64,000 nucleotides of DNA from Nostoc sp. 'Lobaria pulmonaria (5183) cyanobiont' (GTDB taxonomy: Bacteria; Cyanobacteriota; Cyanobacteriia; Cyanobacteriales; Nostocaceae): contig NZ_CP026692.1 of NCBI RefSeq assembly GCF_002949795.1, positions 5,068,545 to 5,132,544 on the forward strand. Reading direction: 5' to 3'. A model generated the notes under the pieces. That model saw only the letters and a program-made list of their open reading frames with translations, did not search any database and was not told the DNA's origin. A program made the translations under genes and the position numbers. Each line of letters opens with the position of its first letter. Position 1 is the first letter of the stretch. Shown here in pieces: positions 51,815 to 59,514 of the stretch.

Positions 51815-52789
51815 GTGTTTACCACTGCATTAGCTCAACGAGAAAACACCCAACTGGGTGAACTACCACTAGATTTGTTTGCGGCGATTGAGAGTCTCAA
51901 AAAAGAACTCAACGCAGTTATCCTGGCACATTATTATCAAGAGCCAGATATTCAAGATATTGCCGACTTTATTGGGGATTCATTACAACTGGCAAGAGCC
52001 GCCGAAAAAACCAATGCGGATGCAATCGTCTTTGCTGGTGTTCACTTCATGGCAGAAACAGCAAAGATACTTAATCCTGATAAATTAGTACTTTTACCAG
52101 ATTTGGATGCTGGTTGTTCTTTAGCAGACAGTTGTCCACCAGACCAATTTGCAGCTTTTAAAGCCGCGCATCCAGATCATCTAGTGGTATCTTACATCAA
52201 CTGCTCTGCTGATATCAAGGCGATGAGCGATATTATTTGCACCAGTTCCAACGCTGTAAAAATTGTCCAGCAGATACCAAAGGAACAGCCGATTATTTTT
52301 GCCCCAGATCGGAATTTAGGACGGTATGTGATGGAACAGACCAGACGAGATTTGGTGCTATGGCAAGGTAGCTGTGTTGTCCATGAAACCTTTTCGGAAA
52401 AGAAAATTGTCCAGTTAAAAATTGCCCATCCCGAAGCAGAGGCGATCGCACACCCAGAATGTGAAAGTAGTGTATTGCGCCACGCCAGCTTTATTGGCTC
52501 TACAGCAGCTTTACTCAAATATTGTCAAAACAGCCCTGCTAAAGAATTTATCGTTGCTACGGAGCCTGGAATCATTCACCAAATGCAAAAACTAGCTCCT
52601 GACAAGCATTTTATTCCTGCACCGCCGATGAATAATTGTGCTTGTAACGAATGTCCGTTTATGCGGTTAAACACCCTAGAAAAGCTCTATTGGGCAATGA
52701 AAAATCGCACTCCTGAAATCACCATGTCAGAAAATATTCGCCTTGCTGCACTGCGACCAATGCAGCGAATGCTGGAAATGAGCGTGTAG
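51815..52789 (+). CDS. nadA: Quinolinate synthase A
   Basis: NadA condenses iminoaspartate with dihydroxyacetone phosphate to quinolinate in NAD synthesis, using a 4Fe-4S cluster. The 324-residue protein has [43 protein letters not shown] and the three cluster cysteines in [19 protein letters not shown] and [11 protein letters not shown] (the last segment offers several Cys). The start is a GTG at 51815. nadB and nadC are not nearby. Identification is secure. Confidence 0.96.
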   Translation: MFTTALAQRENTQLGELPLDLFAAIESLKKELNAVILAHYYQEPDIQDIADFIGDSLQLARAAEKTNADAIVFAGVHFMAETAKILNPDKLVLLPDLDAGCSLADSCPPDQFAAFKAAHPDHLVVSYINCSADIKAMSDIICTSSNAVKIVQQIPKEQPIIFAPDRNLGRYVMEQTRRDLVLWQGSCVVHETFSEKKIVQLKIAHPEAEAIAHPECESSVLRHASFIGSTAALLKYCQNSPAKEFIVATEPGIIHQMQKLAPDKHFIPAPPMNNCACNECPFMRLNTLEKLYWAMKNRTPEITMSENIRLAALRPMQRMLEMSV

Positions 52790-52814
52790 CTAGTATAGGT
52801 TTATACGTATGGTT

Positions 52815-52837
52815 GAGACGCAGTTTTGTTGCGTCTC
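52815..52837 (+). terminator. Hairpin after nadA
   Basis: GAGACGCA (52815-52822) and TGCGTCTC (52830-52837) form an 8-bp stem with a 7-base loop, 26 bases after the nadA stop. An eight-T tract follows only after 14 further bases, so it is a weak intrinsic terminator or a member of the GAGACG hairpin repeat family seen at 35442-35466. Confidence 0.5.
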
Positions 52838-52913
52838 TATCCACAAGTTATTTTTTTTAACTTCTTGCAATTTATAAAACATGATGCTAATATTTTAAAT
52901 CGTGAGACAAATT

Positions 52914-52996
52914 GGGTCGGTGTCCGAGTGGTTAATGGAGACGGACTGTAAATCCGTTGGCTAGCGCCTACGCTGGTTCAAATCCAGCCCGGCCCA
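52914..52996 (+). tRNA. tRNA-Tyr (anticodon GTA)
   Basis: An 83-base class II tRNA. The acceptor GGGTCGG pairs with CCGGCCC, the anticodon arm ACGGACTGTAAATCCGT gives GTA, and a long variable arm (GGCTAGCGCCTACGCT) is present. The T arm has GGTTCAAATCC. Discriminator A is followed by an encoded CCA (52997-52999). Confidence 0.96.
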
Positions 52997-53086
52997 CCAC
53001 TTACGAAGTTATAAGTTATAATGACTGGGTAAAGAGCAAGACTCCCAGCATTGTAACTTACAACTAAAAAACCAAAGTTATATTTT

Positions 53087-53158
53087 GCCCGTGTGGCTCA
53101 GTGGTAGAGCACACCCTTGGTAAGGGTGAGGTCACGAGTTCAATCCTCGTCACGGGCT
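53087..53158 (+). tRNA. tRNA-Thr (anticodon GGT)
   Basis: A 72-base cloverleaf. The acceptor GCCCGTG pairs with CACGGGC. Anticodon stem CACCC/GGGTG encloses TTGGTAA, giving GGT. The T arm is CGAG-TTCAATC-CTCG, and the discriminator is T. It lies 90 bases after tRNA-Tyr on the same strand; the pair is probably cotranscribed. Confidence 0.96.
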
Positions 53159-53407
53159 TTTTAAATTGATAAAATAATCAACGTAAAAGCAAGGGCTTCA
53201 GCCTTTTGAAGGAATTTAGATGTTGAAAAGCTAAGTCTCTTACTTGCATTTGTGACTATTCTGACTATGATTTTGACTATCAGGTCAGACTTTTGAATAT
53301 CTAGGTTGTTTTTTTGGCTATGATTTGGCTATGATTTTGTAGGCTCAGTACAAGCCACAGAGATATTTATCTTAGTCTTCAACAACACCCTTTTTTCACT
53401 CTCTCCT

Positions 53408-53986
53408 CTAAAGTCCTTGGATTTCATTACGAATTTCATTATCAATCTGTGATTCCTGAATTACCGAAAAATCATCCGACTCGTCATGTAATTCGTGAGA
53501 AGCGATAAATCTACTCCCATCTTCTACCTCAAACAGTAATCCAATTTTATTTGCAATATCTGCGTATAGTACGCTGCTGTAGCTTCATTTTAAAATAGTT
53601 ATATTTGATATACGTTGCCCTACAAACCTAGCCCAAAAGTTATTACTGTATACTGCATCTGTTGCATCTACTGGATAAAGCTCGTTATCTTCTTCAGCTA
53701 GTTCTTCACTTGTTTCAGCAGCCTCGTTTTTCTCAATCCAGATAGTAACTGAGTTTTTTGATGGTTGACTTCCATATCCAATAATTAGCCCTGAGTCAAA
53801 GCTCATGATAAGACAGCCGGCTGTCAGTGAAAAAACTTCTTTTGCTTCAATGCCGTATTCCAGAACCGCCATATCAGGTGGCTCCCAACTATATCTAGTC
53901 AAATTAAGTATCGCAAGTCCCTTAAGAGAGTCTAAAACCTCACTCCGATTAGATGGAATATCTTCTGTGTATAAAAAAGGTTTCAT
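53408..53986 (-). pseudogene. Unknown protein gene with in-frame TGA (immunity-protein-like)
   Basis: From the ATG at 53986 the frame encodes 133 residues (starting MKPFLYTEDIPSNRSEVLDS) and stops at TGA 53585-53587. The same frame continues without another stop for 58 codons as SYSSVLYADIANKIGLLFEV then EDGSRFIASHELHDESDDFS, ending at TAG 53408-53410. The extension is protein-like: FEVEDG-RF--SHELHD--DDFSVI resembles the C-terminal end of small immunity-type proteins. The natural gene was therefore probably about 192 residues, and the TGA is a nonsense mutation or sequencing error. I do not recognise a named family. No toxin gene is adjacent. Confidence 0.6.
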
Positions 53987-54238
53987 TTATTTAGATTTTT
54001 TTGAGTAGACTCAATAAGTTTCAATCTTCGTCATGATTGTTAACTGTCGTTCTACTTTTCCATAAGCTTTCTTAACCCAATACCCTTTAGGTGGCTTTTC
54101 TACCCTATATCGGCGATCGCTTTCGTTGCAGCAAGCAATATTGCTTTTGTTCTTGGTATGATGCAGCAATAACGAACCCTCAATCGATTAAATCATCATA
54201 TCACTTCACAGTGCTTGAGGGTTCATATTGAGTTAAAA

Positions 54239-54311
54239 CGAGCGCGGCAGGGTTCGAACCTGCGACCGATTGCTTAGAAGGCAATTGCTCTATCCACTGA
54301 GCTACGCGCCC
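54239..54311 (-). tRNA. tRNA-Arg (anticodon TCT)
   Basis: A 73-base tRNA on the minus strand. Acceptor GGGCGCG pairs with CGCGCTC (one G-U). The D arm is GCTCAGTGGATAGAGC, the anticodon stem TTGCC/AGCAA region encloses TTCTAAG-type loop giving TCT, and the T arm is GCAGG-TTCGAAC-CCTGC-like. The discriminator is G. Confidence 0.94.
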
Positions 54312-54668
54312 AAAACAAAATAGTGGCTCCTGAAGGAGTCACCTACACTATTATATCGTCTTCTCCTACCAAGAAGCAATCAAAAATTGCAGATTTCCCA
54401 CTAGCAAGGCTAAGATGCTAGTCGCTAGCTAGTCAATTTACACTAAAAACGAAACAGATGGAGTATTGGTTTAGATATATTGAGTTGTTAAGGGGTTATT
54501 TGCCTGTTAACGCCAACGCTCTCTGGGCGGCTACTTTCGGGAAGGATCTAGCGATCGCTAGGCTCATTTCCACAGTATGCTAGGTAATTTCAGCCTTGGC
54601 GATGCTGCCAAATGCCATTATATATTCCATATTAAGAGTGCCCCTGTGAGGAGTTATTTGCTAGTGCC
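54312..54668. other. Spacer after tRNA-Arg
   Basis: About 360 bases. AGTGGCTCCTGAAGGAGTCACCTACACT at 54323-54350 contains the inverted repeat GTGGCTCCT/AGGAGTCAC, a likely tRNA terminator hairpin (in part: GGCTCCTGAAGGAGTC). GTTAACGCCAACGCTCTCTGGG near 54508 is dispersed-repeat-like. An ATG at 54577 opens a short frame that overlaps the next gene and is rejected. Confidence 0.45.
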
Positions 54669-55328
54669 ATGTTTATTCTCAAACGGCAGGATGTTGAAAT
54701 ATCAAGCATTCAGCACCCAAAAAAGGATCAGCAGGTGCCGATCCTTAGTTATCAAGGGCAGACTTTTCGCTTGATTAGCGTATTCAAAGCTAGTCAAGAG
54801 GAAGAAGCTAGAGGCTTATGGAGAGAATTAACGGATAACCGAGGTAAAGCCTGTGTTTTGCTGGAGGAACCGGAACGCTTTAGTGTTTGGGGTAAAATCC
54901 GTTTAGAGCAGCTAGATAGTGACACAGGTGGTCATGGCAAAACGGCGATTTTAATCCAAGCCACTATTTTGCTGTTGCAAGGTGTTTCTATCGATATTGA
55001 AGAGTTTTTAGGTGCTAGGCAAGCTGCCTTATTTGAAAAAGATATTGCGGAGGTGTTAAAGCAGAAGCAATTTCCCCAAGCATCCTCCCTAGAAGCAGTT
55101 AAATATTTGGTATCTACTAATCCTTTGTCGACAGCCAAAATACCTGATTGGCAAGAAAATCATGTAGTTATCCTGTTACAAGAACTGCATCGATTAGGAA
55201 AAGCTTATTTTGGCAACGCTAATTTTACCAAACAAGTGATTTATAAGCTAGAAGATATGCCAGAAGCCGAGCGATCGCTGTTTATCACTTGGCTAAATCA
55301 ATCGCCACTGGCTAAACTATGGCAGTAG
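54669..55328 (+). CDS. Conserved cyanobacterial protein of unknown function
   Basis: A 219-residue soluble protein that I know only as a cyanobacterial type. Residues 1-100 are beta-rich (VPILSYQGQTFRLISVFKAS, ACVLLEEPERFSVWGKIRLE). Residues 100-219 are helical (KTAILIQATILLLQGVSIDI, SLEAVKYLVSTNPLSTAKIP), ending MPEAERSLFITWLNQSPLAK. There is no signal peptide, membrane span or metal motif. The next gene starts 141 bases downstream on the same strand. Function cannot be assigned. Confidence 0.8.
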   Translation: MFILKRQDVEISSIQHPKKDQQVPILSYQGQTFRLISVFKASQEEEARGLWRELTDNRGKACVLLEEPERFSVWGKIRLEQLDSDTGGHGKTAILIQATILLLQGVSIDIEEFLGARQAALFEKDIAEVLKQKQFPQASSLEAVKYLVSTNPLSTAKIPDWQENHVVILLQELHRLGKAYFGNANFTKQVIYKLEDMPEAERSLFITWLNQSPLAKLWQ

Positions 55329-55469
55329 CATGGAAGTTTTTTTACAAAATTCCTGCCATTGGCACTTGCTTTTGGTGTCCGATTGTGTATTACCTGACAG
55401 ACATACTGCAAGATATACAGTCCTTTAACTCAAAATACTGCCAGAGTGCATCTACATAAGTCAAGTCCT

Positions 55470-56321
55470 ATGAATAACTCTTACGAAAATTCGTTTCTTT
55501 CTAAATCAATTTTCACCACTCAGAACATTGTCTTAGCTAATATTGGCTGGGCCGTACTGGCACTGCTATACTTTTTGTTGTTTAGTGCCAAAGTTCCCGG
55601 AGCAGATGGCATAGAAAGCCGGGCTGAGTGGTATGTGATTGGTACAAATATTTTTGAAGCTTTAGCTTATTTGGGTGCTAGTATCTTATGCTTGAGGAAC
55701 TGGCTGAGTCCGCAAATCGTCAGTGGCCGGAATGTTTGGCTCTTAATTGGGCTAGGTATGCTTTCCTATTTCGTTGGGGGGATAATTTTCGGCTATACCG
55801 AAATAGTTTTAAAAGATGAACCGGATGTGTCTGTGGGCGATATATTTTTTGTACTGACTTATCTATTACTTGGCGCAGGCATGATTTTAGCTGTGGCTTC
55901 CAGGCGAATCAATCTAGAAAAATGGCAGTGGCTAATTGTGTTAGCTATTGCAGTGTTCGGTAGTTTGTTGGCATGGTGGATTTCTATGCAACAGGAAACA
56001 CCCTCAGAACTGCTAGTCGCTATTTTGAATTGGTTTTACGTAGTTAGCGATGTAGTTTTGTTAATTATTGCTACCACTCTACTACTAGCCTTTTGGGGGG
56101 GAAGAGTTTCCCAGTCTTGGCGAATGATTGCAGCGGCGGCCTTTTCGCTCTACATTGCAGATATGTGGTTTAAATACGCCCAAGGCCCCAATTATCAAAG
56201 TGGAGAGATATTAGAAGTGTTTTGGGTGTTTAGTGGAGTGTTATTTGGCATGGGCGCTGTCTTAGAATATGACGCATCACTAAGACGAACGCGGCGTACC
56301 AGCGGACGTAAACGAGCTTAG
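55470..56321 (+). CDS. Conserved polytopic membrane protein of unknown function
   Basis: From the ATG at 55470 (MNNSYENSFLSKSIFTTQNI), 283 residues with about eight hydrophobic spans: ANIGWAVLALLYFLLFSA, ALAYLGASILCLRNWLS, VWLLIGLGMLSYFVGGIIFG, IFFVLTYLLLGAGMILAVAS, WLIVLAIAVFGSLLAWWIS, LNWFYVVSDVVLLIIATTLL, MIAAAAFSLYIADMWFKYA and VFWVFSGVLFGMGAVLEY. The tail is short and basic (RRTRRTSGRKRA). The plan resembles 7-8TM sensory membrane modules, but without a fused output domain. It is 9 bases from the next gene, so they form an operon. Confidence 0.82.
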   Translation: MNNSYENSFLSKSIFTTQNIVLANIGWAVLALLYFLLFSAKVPGADGIESRAEWYVIGTNIFEALAYLGASILCLRNWLSPQIVSGRNVWLLIGLGMLSYFVGGIIFGYTEIVLKDEPDVSVGDIFFVLTYLLLGAGMILAVASRRINLEKWQWLIVLAIAVFGSLLAWWISMQQETPSELLVAILNWFYVVSDVVLLIIATTLLLAFWGGRVSQSWRMIAAAAFSLYIADMWFKYAQGPNYQSGEILEVFWVFSGVLFGMGAVLEYDASLRRTRRTSGRKRA

Positions 56322-56330
56322 TAAGGATTT

Positions 56331-57347
56331 TTGGTATCTACCGTGAGAAAATTAACAGACTCTGACAAGCAAGAAATTCTTAAGTTATATCGAGAGACTG
56401 CCGAAACAACCTCAACTTTGGCAGACCGCTATGGTGTGAGTAACTCGACAATTAGTCGTTTGCTCAAAAGCACTTTGCCAGAGGATGAGTATGAATACTT
56501 AGTTTCTTTAAAGCGGGCTGCGAGAACTCCTGAGGGAAGGGCACAGGTAAGCTACGAGCAGTTACCCCTACTGAGTCAACCAGAACCAGAGCCGGAGATA
56601 GAAGTTATACCCAGCGAAAGCCCACCTGTGGAAGTGCCGAAGGTTGAGCCACTACCACGTAAGATAATTCGTGTAGAGCAGGAACTTTACTCGGAGGAAA
56701 CGGCGGAGTCAATTGCTGCTAGTAGACGAGTGCGGCGACGCCCCTCGGCGACGGAGAAACCCAAACTCCGAGTCACAGAGAAATTAGAAACTCCAGAGCC
56801 AAAGCCGCCGGAAACAGTCAGCATTCCCATCCCACCGCTAAAGAATGAACATCCAGGAGCGGCTGTCATTGCGCACATGCTGGGCGATGATTTGCTCGAC
56901 GAATCCGAGGATTTGGATGATTTAGAAGATGATGATTTAGAAGATGATGACTTTGAGGAAGAAGACTTTGATGATGATGACTTAGATGAGCAAAGACCTC
57001 TAGTTACAAGAAGAAGACCAGGTGAAACATCAGTTGAAGTTTTACCACTGTCGGTAGCCAATTTGCCCAAAACTTGCTATTTGGTAATTGACCGTTCTTC
57101 AGAATTAATTACGCGACCTCTGAAGGACTTTGGTGACTTGGGACAAATTCCCAGCCTAGAAACCCAGCAAAGAACTCTGCCGGTGTTTGATAATCATCGC
57201 GTCGCCAAGCGTTTTTCTACTAAACGCGATCGCGTGATTAAAGTTCCAGATAGTAAAATGCTCCATAAGGCTCGTACTCATCTACAAGCTAAGGGCATCA
57301 CGCGACTACTGATCGATGGTCAAGTCTATTCGTTGTCTACGGTTTAG
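56331..57347 (+). CDS. Helix-turn-helix protein with acidic low-complexity centre
   Basis: A 338-residue protein. The N terminus DKQEILKLYRETAETTSTLA then DRYGVSNSTISRLLKSTLPE is a Hin/transposase-type helix-turn-helix. A Pro/Glu-rich linker (about 80-170) precedes an Asp/Glu run (about 185-220; EDLDDLEDDDLEDDDFEEED). The C-terminal part (LPKTCYLVIDRSSELITRPL, ITRLLIDGQVYSLSTV) is compact and beta-rich. It is common in cyanobacteria with unknown role; DNA binding is likely. The start is a TTG at 56331 behind AAGGA; GTG at 56343 is an alternative. It is cotranscribed with the membrane protein 9 bases upstream. Confidence 0.78.
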   Translation: MVSTVRKLTDSDKQEILKLYRETAETTSTLADRYGVSNSTISRLLKSTLPEDEYEYLVSLKRAARTPEGRAQVSYEQLPLLSQPEPEPEIEVIPSESPPVEVPKVEPLPRKIIRVEQELYSEETAESIAASRRVRRRPSATEKPKLRVTEKLETPEPKPPETVSIPIPPLKNEHPGAAVIAHMLGDDLLDESEDLDDLEDDDLEDDDFEEEDFDDDDLDEQRPLVTRRRPGETSVEVLPLSVANLPKTCYLVIDRSSELITRPLKDFGDLGQIPSLETQQRTLPVFDNHRVAKRFSTKRDRVIKVPDSKMLHKARTHLQAKGITRLLIDGQVYSLSTV

Positions 57348-57532
57348 GAGTTAGTAGTTAGAGTAGAGCATCGATTCAGTAATTAAAAACAGGGCTGTTT
57401 CATCTTTGCATCCATGATTTTTCATCCCCTAGATAGTTGTAATTTTACATTTTTTAGGGAGCAAAACAGCCCTGCCCTACCTACTTTTACCCTAGCCTGC
57501 GCCCTAGAGATTACTTTAAGAAATGCAGGCTT

Positions 57533-57571
57533 TATAGGGTGGCTGCCGCGTATCTCGGCGGCCACCCTATA
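57533..57571. terminator. Long GC-rich hairpin
   Basis: TATAGGGTGGC (57533-57543) and GCCACCCTATA (57561-57571) are a perfect 11-bp inverted repeat. The inner bases TGCCG/CGGCG extend the stem around a 7-base loop. It lies 186 bases after the HTH gene and opposite the psbA remnant, so it may terminate transcription from either side. Confidence 0.6.
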
Positions 57572-57583
57572 GCTTCATGTATG

Positions 57584-57611
57584 AAAAAAGCGCTCTCTAG
57601 ACAGAGAGCGC
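57584..57611 (-). terminator. Intrinsic terminator of the psbA vestige
   Basis: GCGCTCTCT and AGAGAGCGC (57590-57611) form a 9-bp stem with a 4-base loop. On the minus strand it is followed by TTTTTT (57589-57584), a textbook intrinsic terminator placed 20 bases after the psbA stop codon. Confidence 0.85.
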
Positions 57612-57630
57612 AGTGAATTTTAACTTACAA

Positions 57631-57729
57631 TTAACCGTAAATTACAGGTGTGATCGTTGCTACAGTTACTGCCTTACCCGCCGCCAAATCTAGGGGGAAA
57701 TTGTGAGCATTGCGTTCGTGCATCACTTC
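57631..57729 (-). pseudogene. psbA: 3' remnant of psbA (photosystem II D1)
   Basis: On the minus strand, 33 codons read [20 protein letters not shown] and then [12 protein letters not shown], ending at TAA 57633-57631. [16 protein letters not shown] is the almost invariant D1 C-terminal segment carrying His and Asp/Glu ligands of the oxygen-evolving cluster. Upstream of EV the frame diverges at once ([12 protein letters not shown]), so roughly 320 residues of D1 are missing. The tail after LAAG is unlike the usual ESTPVALTAPAING. The native-looking terminator remains. It is a truncated gene copy, perhaps left by recombination between psbA paralogues. Confidence 0.9.
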
Positions 57730-57800
57730 TATAGAATTGAAAATCAAGCTGTTTTCAAAGACTTTCGCTAAATACCTTCTCCCTAATAGCCCTAATTCTC

Positions 57801-58037
57801 TCAAATTACCTCACACCAAAAATGCTGTTCATTAACTTCCCCAGATAGATAGTATAAAAAAGGGGAAATTGTTATCGGCTTATATATCACGTAGACGACT
57901 CCTTCAATTAATTCTGCTTTTTTATTCGGTATTGCTGTATAACGACGCTCGAATTCGTGGCGGGTTAAGCGATCGCCACTTTCTAAAGGAGGAATAAAAG
58001 CGCTATTATTTAAGCCATGTTCCACAGAAGCCGCCAT
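57801..58037 (-). pseudogene. Truncated Uma2 family gene
   Basis: From the ATG at 58037 the frame gives [20 protein letters not shown] then [20 protein letters not shown] and [10 protein letters not shown], the N-terminal 50 residues of a Uma2 protein closely like the one at 1-404. It then diverges to [20 protein letters not shown] and stops at 57801. The nuclease-like core is missing. A further upstream ATG (58103) is in frame but has no family resemblance. The break lies next to the psbA vestige, so both may derive from one rearrangement. Confidence 0.8.
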
Positions 58038-58173
58038 TAATTGGTTCCTCATCCGCAGGAGTTGTAGCTTGAATTTAACATAGTGCAGCGTTATATCTTC
58101 CACAAGCCGCCCAGAGAGCGTCTATGTAGATGGGAAAATGAGAGCAAGCAATAAAAATCTTTCTCATTTAACC

Positions 58174-59190
58174 ATGACAATCATCTTTACAGAAGCTGAC
58201 TTTGATGAATTATGGCAAGAAGGTTTAGAAACAGGTGAAATTACCTGCCAATCCAACGATTCTGAATATATTGAAACGTGGCAACATGAACTGAAAAAAG
58301 GGTTTATTCAAGTCATTGAGTTACGTCCTGGACTCTACTTGCAGATTGGTAATTATGAAACTCCTATAAATTGGGGAGACGAAGGTCAACATTCTGAGTC
58401 TTTTCCCTTGACTTTAGCCTTTATCGTGGCAGGCGGTTGCAGAGAGCAAATTTACGGTATTAAAGAGGATAATTGCGAACAGGCGGGAGAAAATTATTTA
58501 TTTTTTCTGCCCGGAACCCGCGAAATTGAGGTACACCCTACTGGACTTTTGCAAAATATCCGCATTCGAGTTGAGTCTCATCTGCTGCGAACTTTAACTG
58601 CGGGACAAGAAGATTCTCTCCCCGATATCCTCAAGCCATTCATCGAAGCCGACTCAGCGCCTTTATTTCATCTAGATGTTGGCAAGATGACATCTGCAAT
58701 GCATTTAGCAGTGCGACAAATTATGCACTGTCCTTACCAAGGAATGATGAGACGTGTCTACCTAGAAGCAAAGACATTGGAACTCATTGCTTTACAGTTT
58801 AGTCAGATGGTTGAAACTGATAAGCCTAGTGATCATTGGATTAGCCTAAAACGGGATGAGTGCGATCGCATTTATCAAGCTAGCGAAATTTTAATCAATA
58901 ATCTTCACAATCCACCATCTTTGATCGACTTAGCACGGCAAGTAGGGTTAAATGAACGCAAACTTAAACAAGGATTTCGTCATGTATTTGGTAATACCGT
59001 TTTCGGATACTTGCATGATTATCAAATGCAGCAAGCACAAAGACTGCTGTTAGCTGAAAAAATGACTGTTGCAGGGGTTGCGGCCAGAGTAGGTTATACC
59101 AGCCCCACAGCTTTTTGTGCCGCTTTCCGACGTAAGTTTGGCATTAATCCCAAAGCTTACCAGATAGCAGGTAGAATCTCTCTGGGTTAA
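58174..59190 (+). CDS. AraC family transcriptional regulator (PchR-like)
   Basis: A 338-residue regulator. The N-terminal domain (MTIIFTEADFDELWQEGLET, ELRPGLYLQIGNYET) resembles PchR-type siderophore-responsive regulators. The C-terminal AraC domain has two HTHs: LIDLARQVGLNERKLKQGFR and VAGVAARVGYTSPTAFCAAF with RRKFGINPKAY. The start at 58174 (MTI) fits family length; an in-frame ATG at 58138 adds 12 residues. It directly precedes a TonB-dependent receptor gene preceded by phased direct repeats. It is probably a ligand- or iron-dependent activator of that receptor. Confidence 0.9.
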   Translation: MTIIFTEADFDELWQEGLETGEITCQSNDSEYIETWQHELKKGFIQVIELRPGLYLQIGNYETPINWGDEGQHSESFPLTLAFIVAGGCREQIYGIKEDNCEQAGENYLFFLPGTREIEVHPTGLLQNIRIRVESHLLRTLTAGQEDSLPDILKPFIEADSAPLFHLDVGKMTSAMHLAVRQIMHCPYQGMMRRVYLEAKTLELIALQFSQMVETDKPSDHWISLKRDECDRIYQASEILINNLHNPPSLIDLARQVGLNERKLKQGFRHVFGNTVFGYLHDYQMQQAQRLLLAEKMTVAGVAARVGYTSPTAFCAAFRRKFGINPKAYQIAGRISLG

Positions 59191-59367
59191 GTTTCTATAA
59201 CTTAGCTATATTTTGATCGACTGCGATCGCAGTACTCTACGGGCTTCTCATTAGACATAGGAGTGAAAATGAATCTATAACCCTTGTACAGATTGGGCTG
59301 ATACCTCATGCCTGGAGATGTCTATTAGCCATTTTATCTTAAGTGACAACATTATTCATTCACAAAT

Positions 59368-59407
59368 AGTCCGGCTTGAAGAGAAAAAAGTCCGGCTTGA
59401 AGAGAAA
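59368..59407 (+). promoter_or_regulatory. Two phased 19-bp direct repeats upstream of the TonB receptor
   Basis: AGTCCGGCTTGAAGAGAAA occurs at 59368-59386 and again, identical, at 59389-59407. The spacing is 21 bp, two helical turns, as expected for an AraC-type activator binding one face of DNA. They lie about 110 bases before the receptor ATG and 180 bases after the PchR-like gene. Likely the operator of that regulator; this is inference from position and spacing. Confidence 0.7.
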
Positions 59408-59514
59408 TTCATCAGCCAAATCCCATATACTACTTGCAAATAATTTTTAATTCGTTGGAAAAAAATTAGGCACTATTGCCAATCAGATTAGCAAGTGTGG
59501 TATGTGGGACAACA

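Larger units (their letters stand above)
57348..57800. other. Region with hairpins and a psbA vestige
   Basis: No intact gene. Left to right: plain spacer, the 57533-57571 long hairpin, the 57590-57611 terminator, the psbA 3' remnant (57631-57729), and about 70 bases of AT-rich sequence before the truncated Uma2 frame. Confidence 0.6.

Noticed and set aside
53159-53407. Integration site or integrase remnant after tRNA-Thr
   Set aside because: The CTATGATTTTGACTAT-like repeats are AT-rich simple sequence. No tRNA 3' duplicate or integrase fragment was found.
56687-57070. 127-codon Ser/Lys-rich minus-strand frame
   Set aside because: It is the antisense of the Asp/Glu run in the HTH protein gene.
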